A stretch of 64,000 nt of DNA, taken from the NCBI GenBank assembly GCA_016617855.1, contig JAECUM010004372.1:45208-109207 (forward strand), written 5' to 3'. This stretch comes from Megalonaias nervosa (Eukaryota; Mollusca; Bivalvia; Unionida; Unionidae). The translations under genes and the position numbers were made by a program. The notes below the pieces were generated by a model. It did no database searches. It was given only the letters and a program-made list of their open reading frames with translations, and had not been told where the DNA came from. Positions 52,401 to 55,193 of the stretch are shown piece after piece. Positions within the stretch are counted from its first letter, which is position 1; every line of letters begins with the position of its first letter.

Positions 52401-53612
52401 TGTGAAACCATCTGGAGTAAAGAGAACTCTTACTGATCTTTTGGTCAAAAGATCACATCTCAAAGTCATTATGACTGAAAGAAGAAAAACAGTTTCCACA
52501 CAAGAACATTTGTTCAGAAGACAGATTTTGGATTTCAAAGGTAAAAGAATCGCGTCAGTGTGGATTAAAGAAATGCTATGCTGCAGCATAACTTTGATTC
52601 TGGAGCAAGTTCCCATCTTTGCTAGCCAAGGTTCTGATATTATAACCCTATATACACCTTGGTCGATTGATCAGATAATTCAGTGCTTCAGATCTGTGAA
52701 TTTCATTGGATGTGGCGGACAGCATATAATGAAAATTAACTTCTTAAAATTTGAACACTGTTTCTACATGATGGAGAGTAGGGGAACACAGAGCTGGAAT
52801 GGACTTATGAGTCCATTTAATAAGCAATTTTTCACTGTCAGTCCTTGTTTGTACAAATACATCCTTTCCCTCAAATACACTTGTAATGGCTTCTCTGGTA
52901 CGTCATCATTCTTTCGATGTTAAACTTACAGAGTATCCTTTTGAAGTTAATTGCCTCTACCTTTTCTGGCAGATGTAGAAAGCCCCATTTTAACACATTA
53001 TTGTTAGATGACATTACTTACTAAGGGAGGCAACTATGACATCCAGTAGATGTCACTAGGACAAAGCACAGAAATATTTGTTTGCCAAGGTGTAGATATT
53101 GTTAACATATTGGAACCTTGGCTGGCAAAGATGGCAAGTTCCTTGACCAAGCTCTTAATGTTTCTATTATATATGTATTGACAAAATAATTATTTGATAC
53201 AGACAATGATCTTTCTTGTGGTCAGGTAGGTTTTAGTGCTTAGACATAAGCTTATCCTCTTCATGGATTCTGACTTGCGTATTCTCTGTGTTTCTGTGCT
53301 ATAGTTTTCAAGCCATTTGTTTCAGTTGAACAAAATGTGGACTGTGATATACTGCAGTTTCATCAATGCTACACACAGAACTCCAGCCATCTGATAGCAG
53401 TTTACCCAAAATATGGCAGAGACAAGGATGAGGAACTGACCACTATGGACTGCATATACAGAGCCTGGCGCAGCAATTGTGAACTGGAGGCAAGAGTTCG
53501 GGAAACTTTGAAGGGACTTTCGAATGGGCCTATTAGAATAAGCACGATTAAGAAGAGTATGATTACACTGCATGAAGCCAGTTTTAATGAAGTTTATTTA
53601 AAAATCAGTCAG
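6385..53612 (+). CDS. DED-DED-protein kinase-caspase-like multidomain protein (multi-exon gene)
   Basis: Thirteen exons (6360-6410, 14153-15961, 17486-17700, 19087-19169, 22230-22315, 23518-23691, 28048-28262, 32593-32705, 35442-35579, 35940-36021, 39470-39604, 46355-46517, 48488-49401) join with GT-AG introns and matching phases into a 1384-codon frame; exon 53305-53612 extends it to 1487 codons without a stop, while 49481-49620 would end it at 1430 residues. Domains in order: two DEDs, a repeat-bearing acidic linker, a TKL/IRAK-like kinase with all main catalytic motifs, a Cys/His-rich module, and a caspase-like (C14) domain with Cys but not His. DEDs recruit caspase-8/FADD-type partners by homotypic binding, so a cytosolic death or immune signalling scaffold with kinase activity is likely (inference). 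The start was chosen for its good context (ACAATGG); the exon stays open upstream, so an earlier start is possible. No signal peptide is seen. I know no named orthologue. Confidence 0.85.
6400..6905 (+). repeat. Tandem array that copies the exon 1 splice donor
   Basis: The exon 1 end and start of intron 1 (GATGAAACTTTGTAAGTATAAATG...TCAATTTGAAAGTAACA) recur as diverged copies starting near 6561, 6645, 6719, 6791 and 6868, spaced about 72-84 bp and separated by CA-rich spacer (CACACACTCAGACACA). The copy at 6719-6735 keeps the intact donor GATGAAACTTTGTAAGT; the others have lost GT or the +5 G. Confidence 0.8.
6448..6512 (+). mobile_element. Detached pogo/Tigger-like terminal repeat
   Basis: CAGTAGAACCTTGTTAATCC and the following ~45 bases match the left end of the element at 6909. 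It sits just after the exon 1 donor and was probably separated from its partner by the donor-array expansion. Confidence 0.55.
6909..7938. mobile_element. Pogo/Tigger-like non-autonomous DNA transposon
   Basis: The left end CAGTAGAACTCATTAATCCG (6909) and the inverted right end CCAGATTAACGAGGCTTCTC (7914-7933) are diverged inverted repeats of the CAGTAGAACCTCGTTAATCC type that is typical of pogo/Tigger families. Subterminal direct motifs (TCCAGATTAA, TTCTGGAT) occur on both sides. No transposase frame survives in the 1-kb interior. Confidence 0.55.
7938..8035. repeat. CA-rich minisatellite
   Basis: About eight copies of a 10-14 bp ACACAGGCACACAAACA-type unit, directly after the transposon end. 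Confidence 0.8.
8036..8519. other. Intron 1 segment, nothing recognised
   Basis: A 100-codon open frame at 8208-8510 has no recognisable domain or splice context and is taken as chance. Confidence 0.4.
8520..9255 (+). mobile_element. Solo LTR remnant, plus strand
   Basis: It starts TGTTAAGG near 8520 and ends in a CTTGTTACTTAAGTTTAATC-type tail near 9255. The tail aligns by eye with the end of the LTR copy at 39363 and with the complete LTR at 58668-59618 (AATAAA-like segment, then AAAGCTTGTTGG, then TTTAA). No internal retroelement genes adjoin it. The boundaries are approximate. Confidence 0.55.
9415..9484. repeat. (TG)n microsatellite
   Basis: Pure TG run of about 35 repeats. Confidence 0.97.
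9485..10003. other. Intron 1 segment, nothing recognised
   Basis: AT-rich sequence without an open frame, repeat structure or recognisable element. Confidence 0.4.
10004..11385 (+). repeat. Tandem segmental duplication, copy A
   Basis: The unit starts with a (CT)n(TA)n run followed by TTGTAATACCTAAACTCAAC and ends near ACATTTTTACATAACATTTT. It is highly similar to 11386-12646. Relative to copy B it carries about 200-250 extra bases after GAGTATAAAACCTT (10451-10690). It also contains a promoter-like segment near 11218-11290. Confidence 0.85.
11218..11290 (+). promoter_or_regulatory. Promoter-like segment, copy A (inverted CCAAT + TATA box)
   Basis: ATTGG (inverted CCAAT) at 11218-11222, then GGTCATGTGAC with an E-box-like core, then TATAAA at 11255-11260 and an initiator-like CAGTGCACTGG about 20-30 bases downstream. 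No open frame follows. It may be a cryptic or transposon-derived promoter inside intron 1. Evidence is motif-level only. Confidence 0.3.
11386..11528. repeat. Compound microsatellite (CA)n(CT)n(TATC)n(TA)n
   Basis: Four successive simple repeats without gaps at the junction of the duplicated units. Confidence 0.95.
12484..12555 (+). promoter_or_regulatory. Promoter-like segment, copy B
   Basis: ATTGG at 12484-12488 and TATAAA at 12507-12512 followed by CAGTGCACTGG, as in copy A. The E-box-like GGTCATGTGAC between them is missing, so CCAAT-TATA spacing is about 14 bases shorter. Confidence 0.28.
12647..13639. other. Intron 1 segment, AT-rich with microsatellites
   Basis: It holds (TA)n(CATA)n(TA)n at 13149-13244 and a TGTA run near 13326-13343. 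Nothing else is recognisable. Confidence 0.5.
13640..13958 (-). mobile_element. tRNA-derived SINE, family 1, minus strand
   Basis: The reverse complement matches the plus-strand copy at 34516-34829 along its full length. It shows A-box-like TTAGAGCATCTGA and B-box GGTTCGAACCT near the 13958 side, then a shared body containing GCAGCTGCCTCGCTTGGC and AAACTGCCACACTGCAGAC, and an AT/CA tail. Confidence 0.75.
14153..15961 (+). CDS. Exon 2: tandem death effector domains and repeat linker
   Basis: Single 1809-base exon; acceptor TATCACTACAG ends 14152, donor GTAAGT at 15962. DED1 (residues ~9-91) has the six-helix DED pattern: an N-terminal helix with LLQKLAEDL, the VTEMVFLL helix where FADD/caspase-8 DEDs have LTELKFL, and the charge-triad motif RIDL (80-83) before a terminal KKIVEKL helix. 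DED2 (~101-178) follows the same pattern (FMRILWKFG, LKDAKFIL, DMLERFAECI) but lacks a clear RxDL. The linker (179-611) is polar and acidic with three degenerate repeats carrying DDxN and VDPRSEQ-like motifs, at 378/409, 452/479 and 521/550. It is likely disordered. Confidence 0.88.
15962..17327. other. Intron 2, nothing recognised until the 79-bp array
   Basis: No coding frame, element or RNA gene is recognised. A short CCATCCATCTGTCCATCCAT run lies near 16932-16960. Confidence 0.45.
17328..17535 (+). repeat. 79-bp unit triplicating the exon 3 splice acceptor
   Basis: TATTCTAATAG followed by CTCTAGAAATCAGGA occurs at 17328, 17407 and 17486 (first exonic base), exactly 79 bp apart, each with exonic CAGTCCCAAAGG downstream and GGAAGTAACTTTATTTTTTG upstream. 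Only the third copy leads into open coding sequence. Use of either upstream AG reads into an in-frame TAA supplied by the CTAATAG of the next copy. Confidence 0.9.
17486..17700 (+). CDS. Exon 3: kinase glycine-rich loop
   Basis: Acceptor AATAG ending 17485, donor GTATAC at 17701; enters in phase 2 and leaves in phase 1. Encodes residues 612-683, including IGSGAFGDVYK, which with Gly684 forms the nucleotide-binding G-loop. The preceding ~50 residues (NPRRGRIMVLTVEEMKSYI) lead into the kinase N-lobe. Confidence 0.88.
17701..19086. other. Intron 3, nothing recognised
   Basis: A 100-codon open frame at 18174-18476 lacks domain signatures and splice support. Confidence 0.4.
19087..19169 (+). CDS. 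Exon 4: kinase beta-3 lysine
   Basis: Acceptor TTTTTAG ending 19086, donor GTGAGT at 19170; 83 bases, phase 1 to 0. Residues 684-711 include FAIKEI, with Lys696 as the ATP-anchoring lysine. Confidence 0.85.
19690..20470. repeat. ~21-bp minisatellite (ACAATGATAAAGGCATACAAC-type)
   Basis: About 35 degenerate tandem copies in intron 4. Several minus-strand open frames of a 7-residue repeat arise from it and are not considered genes. Confidence 0.93.
20640..21305. repeat. ~36-39 bp minisatellite (CCTGCAAGGGCATACAG-type)
   Basis: About 16 units of CCCCTTGCCTGCAAGGGCAT followed by ACAGAGTCTATTCTATAT in intron 4. The block at 20975-21020 is interrupted by unrelated sequence. Each unit contains the small palindrome CCTTGCCTGCAAGG. 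Confidence 0.93.
21306..22229. other. Intron 4 end, nothing recognised
   Basis: AT-rich intronic DNA without a visible repeat or gene. Confidence 0.45.
22230..22315 (+). CDS. Exon 5: kinase alpha-C region
   Basis: Acceptor ATGTTGCAG ending 22229, donor GTAAGG at 22316; 86 bases, phase 0 to 2. Residues 712-739 include EIHSGRILHPFINPIIARAE, matching the alpha-C helix and the following LxHPNIV-type strand. Glu712 or Glu710 is the candidate ion-pair partner of Lys696. Confidence 0.83.
22411..22665. repeat. 43-bp minisatellite
   Basis: Six tandem copies of an AAAAGTATTGTAAATTCATT + GGGTACCAGGTGTCATGGTCATC-type unit, just after exon 5. Confidence 0.93.
23016..23098. repeat. (CA)n microsatellite with duplicated flank
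   Basis: About 41 AC repeats. The ~40 bp on the left (TTTAAATTCATCAGCTAGTT..., 22983-23015) reappear on the right (23125-23165) with few changes, showing a duplication around the microsatellite. Confidence 0.95.
23518..23691 (+). CDS. Exon 6: kinase hinge and alpha-D/E
   Basis: Acceptor TTTCTTCAG ending 23517, donor GTAAAT at 23692; 174 bases, phase 2 to 2. Residues 740-797 give the hinge LMYPYMQNKDLRQNI and the alpha-E-type IYQIAQAVDYIHK that precedes the catalytic loop. Confidence 0.87.
23692..25807. other. Intron 6, 5' half
   Basis: Around 24430-24600 there is one copy of the diverged intronic repeat described at 36960-38260 (GAAACTTGGTCATGATCAG ... CATCAACTATGGCCAC). A 130-codon minus-strand frame at 24018-24410 has no recognisable domain. 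Otherwise nothing is seen. Confidence 0.4.
25808..26860. repeat. ~24-28 bp minisatellite (GATGAGTTGTCAGTTTGCA-type)
   Basis: About 40 degenerate copies of TTATGATGAGTTGTCAGTTT + GCAC in intron 6. Plus-strand open frames rich in CQFAL repeats come from it. Confidence 0.93.
27208..27900 (-). mobile_element. Solo LTR remnant, minus strand
   Basis: It begins TGTTAGGACTCTATGGTCTT, then AACAGAAATAAG ... CAAGTTTTGTAAAACTTAAA. This aligns with the starts of the copies at 30245 and 55194 and with the reverse complement of the 3' part of the complete LTR at 58668-59618. The right boundary is uncertain and must lie before exon 7. Confidence 0.55.
28048..28262 (+). CDS. Exon 7: kinase catalytic loop and activation segment
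   Basis: Acceptor ATCTTCCAG ending 28047, donor GTTAGT at 28263; phase 2 to 1. Residues 798-869 contain VFHRDLSSRNIFLD (catalytic Asp805, Asn810), KIGDFGVA (Mg-binding Asp823), and MGTEGYHPPNMSQYKY where typical kinases have GTxxYxAPE, so the APE motif is altered. DVFSVGV is the alpha-F anchor. The pattern is closest to TKL/IRAK-Pelle kinases. Confidence 0.93.
28263..30244. other. Intron 7, 5' part, nothing recognised
   Basis: AT-rich intronic DNA; no repeat or open frame of note. Confidence 0.4.
30245..31500 (-). mobile_element. LTR remnant(s), minus strand
   Basis: It starts TGTTATGAGTCCATGCTCTT and continues AAGTAACAGAAAAGAGTGAA ... CAACAAGCTTTGTAAAATTT, then ATTTATTTCCCTAGG, clearly related to the other LTR copies in inverse orientation. 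A second TGTTAGGACTTCAG at about 31490 may be the edge of another fragment. The right end is not resolved. Confidence 0.5.
31549..31613. repeat. (TA)n microsatellite
   Basis: AT dinucleotide run, followed by a short duplicated TTCAAACCAAGATT(T)AACTCTAACA pair (31614-31670). Confidence 0.95.
31960..32535. repeat. ~45-bp minisatellite interrupted by a SINE-like insert
   Basis: Units of AAACAGCCTTAGCATCCACA + AAGATGTGTACATTTACACCACAGGT begin at 31962 and resume from about 32183 to 32535 (about nine copies). They are split by the tRNA-like sequence at 32000-32178. The array ends 60 bp before exon 8. Confidence 0.88.
32000..32178 (+). mobile_element. tRNA-like SINE, family 3
   Basis: A-box-like ATAGCTCAGTAGTTAACTTG, then a body with GTCCATGGTCAAGGCACTTT and a CAAACAAGCAAACAAACAAA tail. 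The body and tail resemble those of the copy at 47460-47640 (GGGAAAGGCACTTAG, AAAGCAAACAAC). The B box is degenerate. Confidence 0.5.
32593..32705 (+). CDS. Exon 8: kinase C-lobe, alpha-F/G
   Basis: Acceptor CTCTATTCAG ending 32592, donor GTGAGT at 32706; 113 bases, phase 1 to 0. With exon 7 it completes DVFSVGVVMLEILTGEEAV, the alpha-F helix and ELLTG-like motif typical of IRAK/RLK kinases (residues 870-907). Confidence 0.87.
32706..34426. other. Intron 8, 5' part, nothing recognised
   Basis: AT-rich intronic DNA without a visible element. Confidence 0.4.
34427..34491. repeat. (TA)n microsatellite
   Basis: AT dinucleotide run immediately before the SINE. Confidence 0.95.
34516..34829 (+). 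mobile_element. tRNA-derived SINE, family 1, plus strand
   Basis: A box TGTGGTTAGAGCATCCGACT and B box GGGTTCGATCCC lie at tRNA spacing in the first 80 bp. Then comes a ~200-bp body that matches the inverse copy at 13640-13958, and a CACACACACACA tail ending 34829. The head folds only partly as a tRNA and is followed directly by non-tRNA sequence, so it is a SINE and not a tRNA gene. Confidence 0.82.
34836..35215. repeat. ~28-45 bp minisatellite (TTTTGATCATTGTTATCAGATGCACA-type)
   Basis: About ten degenerate copies with alternating ATATGGAATATAAATAAT spacers. A sister unit precedes the (TA)n at 34392-34424, so the SINE plus (TA)n tract lies inside the array. Confidence 0.85.
35442..35579 (+). 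CDS. Exon 9: kinase C-terminal helices
   Basis: Acceptor ATTTTTTCAG ending 35441, donor GTAAGT at 35580; 138 bases, phase 0 to 0. Residues 908-953: an acidic start, then LAEMALKVVSLAETQRRMDS, which fits alpha-H/I of Pelle/IRAK-like kinases (LxxLAxxC...RPxM position). Confidence 0.82.
35940..36021 (+). CDS. Exon 10: start of Cys-rich module
   Basis: Acceptor TTGCCACAG ending 35939, donor GTGAAA at 36022; 82 bases, phase 0 to 1. Residues 954-980 hold Cys972-x2-Cys975 (CVSC), the first of the metal-ligand-like pairs. Confidence 0.72.
36022..36959. other. Intron 10, first part, nothing recognised
   Basis: AT-rich. A short TTTTAGCTCAGTTGGTCACA + AGGCCAAG stretch near 36435 looks like a dispersed invertebrate repeat but I cannot assign it. 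Confidence 0.35.
36960..38260. repeat. Diverged ~150-bp satellite-like intronic repeat, block 1
   Basis: Recurring segments in fixed order: AATTTGACCAAATTTGACAG, AAAACATCCTGGCATGAAGG, CCTTTCAAATTTATACAAAT, GATGCTGATCTGCCATCAAA, TATGGCCACCATTACTAAAA, each strongly diverged. Roughly eight copies lie in intron 10. The same order returns in blocks at 39690-40400 and 46980-48260. Confidence 0.7.
38590..39363 (+). mobile_element. Solo LTR remnant, plus strand
   Basis: It ends with AATAAATGATATTTCAATCA, CAAAACTTGTTGGTTTTTGC, TTACTTGTTATGTAGTTTAA and GTGGTAACA at 39363, the same order as the end of the complete LTR at 58668-59618. The left boundary is approximate. The AATAAA near 39284 would be a sense-oriented poly(A) signal 106 bp before exon 11. 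Confidence 0.55.
39470..39604 (+). CDS. Exon 11: Cys/His-rich zinc-module core
   Basis: Acceptor ATCTTTCAG ending 39469, donor GTAAAT at 39605; 135 bases, phase 1 to 1. Residues 981-1025 contain HC (989-990), Cys997, CRHC (1001-1004) and CPQH (1015-1018). Together with CVSC of exon 10 this gives eight spaced Cys/His positions, enough for a two-metal module. Family not recognised; zinc binding is inferred. Confidence 0.8.
39690..40400. repeat. Diverged ~150-bp intronic repeat, block 2
   Basis: About five copies of the same ordered segments as the 36960 block (ACAGAATTTGACCAAAGTTG, ATCAAATATGGCTGCATTCA). It runs directly into the 21-bp array at 40405. Confidence 0.65.
40405..40618. repeat. 21-bp minisatellite (CATGAAGACCTTTCATATTTG)
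   Basis: Ten near-identical tandem copies. The unit resembles the GGCATGAAGGCCTTTCAAATTT portion of the neighbouring 150-bp repeat, so it probably arose by local amplification of it. Open frames on both strands follow from 21 being divisible by 3. Confidence 0.92.
40855..41500. repeat. ~70-bp minisatellite
   Basis: Nine copies of a unit with TTTGGCTTTGAGGTAGACCT, CAGACAAGCAAGTGATTGTC, ATACAAATCCAGATTTCTCT and GCCAATTGCCTTGGTA, in intron 11. Confidence 0.93.
41501..43105. other. Intron 11 segment, nothing recognised
   Basis: AT-rich DNA without a visible gene or repeat. Confidence 0.4.
43106..43386 (-). pseudogene. Non-LTR retrotransposon (LINE) reverse transcriptase fragment
   Basis: The minus-strand frame of 88 codons reads NFNFGPLPWHFCSDIN, then KLEQIQECAPRFVDD, SSYHKLSVPTLNECRLRVVA and LETFKILSKHAPKCLDDFL. 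This is the characteristic thumb/C-terminal region of reverse transcriptases from jockey/CR1-like LINEs (NFxFcPLxWHFC, KxExIQeRALRxxxxD, SYxxLL, RRLRxLAxExFKIL). It is truncated at both ends with no endonuclease or 3' tail visible, hence a dead fragment in intron 11. Confidence 0.7.
43640..44165. repeat. ~29-bp minisatellite (GGAACTTGGAATATAGACTTGTGTCATTA)
   Basis: About 17 degenerate tandem copies in intron 11. Confidence 0.92.
44166..44630. other. Intron 11 segment, nothing firm
   Basis: Two similar stretches (44170-44240 and 44400-44530: TATTAATGAGGTTTTCCTGC / TATTAATGAAGTGATCTTGC, TTCTGATCCAGTT) suggest an old dispersed repeat that is also seen near 4250-4310. Confidence 0.4.
44690..45412. 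repeat. 51-bp minisatellite, 17-codon period
   Basis: About eleven nearly identical copies of TTACTAAATCCAGTATTACA + CATAATATAAATATAAAGTC + AGATGTTACAT, with three more diverged copies on the left. Homogeneity is much higher than in the other arrays, so expansion is recent. A 51-bp period leaves ~200-codon frames open on both strands (44818-45444 plus, 44814-45416 minus); I do not consider them genes. Confidence 0.95.
45543..45797 (+). mobile_element. tRNA-derived SINE, family 2 (conserved central domain), plus strand
   Basis: tRNA-like head: GAGTGGCCGAATGGTCTAAA (A box) and GGGTTTGAATC (B box, one change from GGTTCGAATC). A central domain follows with GGTCGGTGGTTCTTTCCAGG, TTTCTTCCTCCACC and TACTGGCCGCCATATATAGC, of the type conserved among invertebrate SINE superfamilies (Nin-DC/Meta-SINE group; assignment from memory). 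It ends in (CAA)n. A second copy lies inverted at 50053-50303. Confidence 0.82.
45798..46354. other. Intron 11 end, nothing recognised
   Basis: AT-rich intronic DNA; no element seen. Confidence 0.4.
46355..46517 (+). CDS. Exon 12: N-terminal strand/helix of caspase-like domain
   Basis: Acceptor TTTCATACAG ending 46354, donor GTAAAT at 46518; 163 bases, phase 1 to 2. Residues 1026-1079: VYGVFVAGNN matches the first buried strand of C14 peptidases (xxLLVGIxxY). EPSKIAQMFIKDVEKVVDIL follows as the long first helix that normally carries DAxxLxxxL. Confidence 0.82.
46980..48260. repeat. Diverged ~150-bp intronic repeat, block 3
   Basis: Same ordered segments as the block at 36960 (ACAGAATTTTACCAAATTGA, CAGAAAGCATCCTGGCATGA, CTGCCATCCGTTATGTCCAC). 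About seven copies in intron 12, interrupted by the SINE at 47460-47640. Confidence 0.65.
47460..47640 (+). mobile_element. tRNA-like SINE, family 3
   Basis: Head with GTAGCTCAGTTGGTAAAGCA (A box) and AGGGTTCAATACCCAACC (B-box stem and loop), then GGGAAAGGCACTTAG and a CAAAAGCAAACAACA tail. It interrupts the 150-bp repeat block. The anticodon arm is not convincing, so it is not a functional tRNA. Confidence 0.65.
48488..49401 (+). CDS. Exon 13: caspase-like (peptidase C14 fold) core
   Basis: Acceptor CCCTTCCAG ending 48487, donor GTAAAA at 49402; 914 bases, phase 2 to 1. Residues 1080-1384. LFIFYFSGDCC (around 1141-1150) is the strand that ends SGHG in C14 peptidases; here the His position is Asp1148 and the Gly is Cys1149. 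QVLVILDCCHADS holds Cys1191 at the nucleophile position (DCCHSG/QACxG equivalent). GSRFTDILCKGLQGL and AVTLTALKDFIQGHF match later caspase-like helices. A KKNEIEREVQKNEQEE coiled insert precedes the SGHG-like strand, and CCEKC / PCVKYHLHC form a second Cys/His cluster near residues 1268-1295. Probably a pseudoprotease, or active through an altered dyad. Confidence 0.88.
49481..49620 (+). CDS. Alternative last exon (46 codons and stop)
   Basis: Acceptor TTTAATCCCTAG ending 49480 after an 80-bp intron. In phase with exon 13 it reads GQDYFLGDYEGQEKIFSLCS and continues to TAA at 49618-49620, giving a 1430-residue protein. The intron is far shorter than all others here and the sequence matches no family I know. 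It may be an alternative terminus, with 53305-53612 the longer form. Confidence 0.4.
49621..50052. other. Putative 3' UTR of the short form or intron 13
   Basis: No coding frame; no clear poly(A) signal until AATAAA-like motifs near 51088. Confidence 0.3.
50053..50303 (-). mobile_element. tRNA-derived SINE, family 2, minus strand
   Basis: The reverse complement matches 45543-45797 end to end: (AAC)n tail at 50053, GCGGCCAGTATGACTGGTGG, GAAAGAACCACCAACCCATG and GGCCATCTGTAGTCCC at the head. It is more diverged in its B box. Confidence 0.8.
50400..50610. repeat. Local ~90-bp tandem duplication
   Basis: GTGGCCTGCTTAACATCTGC + TAAGAAAGAAGTCTGTTGAT at about 50419 recurs at about 50505 with few changes, including the following GTTAAATAG...GTTAAGGTCATAAGTG. 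Confidence 0.8.
50611..52401. other. Intron 13 segment, nothing recognised
   Basis: AT-rich DNA without a visible element; short open frames only. Confidence 0.4.
52402..52923 (+). other. Unassigned 173-codon open frame
   Basis: Longer than expected by chance in DNA of this composition. It lacks a recognisable domain and has no convincing acceptor/donor pair in phase with exon 13 or with 53305. It contains WIKEML, which also occurs in exon 13 (residues ~1170-1175), but the surrounding residues do not follow. It could be a decayed exon duplicate, part of an element, or chance. Confidence 0.2.
53305..53612 (+). CDS. Exon 14: C-terminal extension after the caspase-like domain
   Basis: Acceptor GTGCTATAG ending 53304, donor GTGAGA at 53613; 308 bases, phase 1 to 0, so it splices correctly onto exon 13. 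Open for 102 codons: KPFVSVEQNVDCDILQFHQC, LIAVYPKYGRDKDEELTTMD, IYRAWRSNCELEARVRETLK, then a helical end. Balanced amino-acid composition and both splice sites favour a real exon. Family unknown; it continues the YYNQDKLHISIHLKG segment at the end of exon 13 and may form one small domain with it. Confidence 0.62.
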
Positions 53613-53752
53613 GTGAGAAATATGTGAAGATTATTTTAAACTTAGGTAAGAAATACTTGGTTGTGATCATAAAAACTAACCAGGCATAGGAAAGTCGCTC
53701 ATCCCCTCAGACATCTTGACAGCATAAATATTGGCTGGCCTGAGTTGAGCAG

Positions 53753-54271
53753 ATGCAGATTTTCACCTTGAAAATATGCGTGAGTGTATTTACTACCCTT
53801 AGCAAACACCGAAGTTCAAAATTGCATGACATCACATGTGCGTTAACAAAATATATTATTTTTACCCAGTTTGCCCTACTTACTGTTAGTCTAAACCGTA
53901 TAGAAAGGAAAAGAAATCAAATTCATTTTTACACAGGTATCCATTGTCATTTTGATACTGAAATGGGTAAAGTTCATGAAAATTATTTTGACCAGAATTG
54001 TTTTAATTATTTTGACCAATCAGCAGTCTTCTCTTTTATTGTGCCTATGAGTAGCTCTCTAGGAAGAGGTTTTACTAACATTTATTGCTTAGCACAAAAG
54101 CAAACGTCGTATGTTTCAGTGCTTTTCAAAACTGATCACTTCTATTTGATACATAATGGGATTGCGGGCTACATGCAAGATTTACTTATCTCCAAAATCG
54201 AAGACCTTGACAACATACAAGAACTATTCACCTTCAGAACTGACAATTTGACAGTTGAATTGAAATGTTCT
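53753..54271 (+). other. Possible further coding exon, unassigned
   Basis: A 173-codon open frame that ends at a donor-like GTGAGT (54272). An internal acceptor TTTTTACACAG ends near 53937, but the phase there does not match exon 14, which leaves in phase 0. CAG at about 54008 would fit phase 0 but lacks a pyrimidine tract. Readable segments include IPMSSSLGRGFTNIYCLAQ-like and FRTDNLTVELKCS stretches. No family is recognised. Confidence 0.25.
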
Positions 54272-55193
54272 CGTGAGTAGGGTTAATTATACATTTTACA
54301 AGAACAATATGTTGACACATTTCAGTTAACAATGTTACTTAGTTTAAATTACAATCAAGACATATAATACATTAGTATGCCTTCACAATAAAACACATAT
54401 AGGGCCTAAATGTTTGGAGGTTTTTTCATAAACTCTTAAATACATAGTGTCTGCCAATTAAGTCAATTTGCAGACAACAGAGGCACTTGCTTAGTGCTTG
54501 CTAAGTGGCAACTGTGGAAATTGATATGCTTGGAATTTTTCATTAAAATGCAAATTACCAACATTTCGCAATGATAAGTAATTATGTACTCACAGAAATG
54601 TATCTTGGCATATTTGTGTTGACCTGAAAATACATTAATAAAGCTGCAGTCTTGATAATGCTGATCTAAGGTGAGTGTAACACTGTCTGATCAGATGAAA
54701 CTGATGAAAATCACAAAAGTTTTACGTTCTTTGTCTCTTAACTTCCCCCACATCCAGCTCTTTAAGATCTTTGTAGCACATTGAAAATAAAAGTCTCTAC
54801 CCTCTAAAATGAGACATAGATTACTAAAAACCATTATTGTAAGCACAAATACCATTAAGCATTACAAGCCTTATCACATATTATATATATGTACAGTACA
54901 TGTATCATGTTTTTCTGAAAATCCACATGGTGGACCTTAATCATTTTCACAATGTGTCCATCATGAACAGGACGTCATGGTCATTGTGGACTGCCCACGT
55001 TGTGGCTTTTAGTGGACAGATTATGTTTTATTGCCACAGTTAGAAGTCACAGCAATATAATTATTTAATAAGGACATCAACAACAGCGTGTGGAACTAAC
55101 CTGTTGGCTCAGCTGCAGTACAGAGTGCAGATTGCTCTTTTTAGGTTGTACACAATGCTGTTTAATATTCAAAGACTCACCCACTAAAATGCA
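54272..55193. other. Non-coding, nothing recognised
   Basis: AT-rich DNA; no gene or element seen. Confidence 0.4.
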
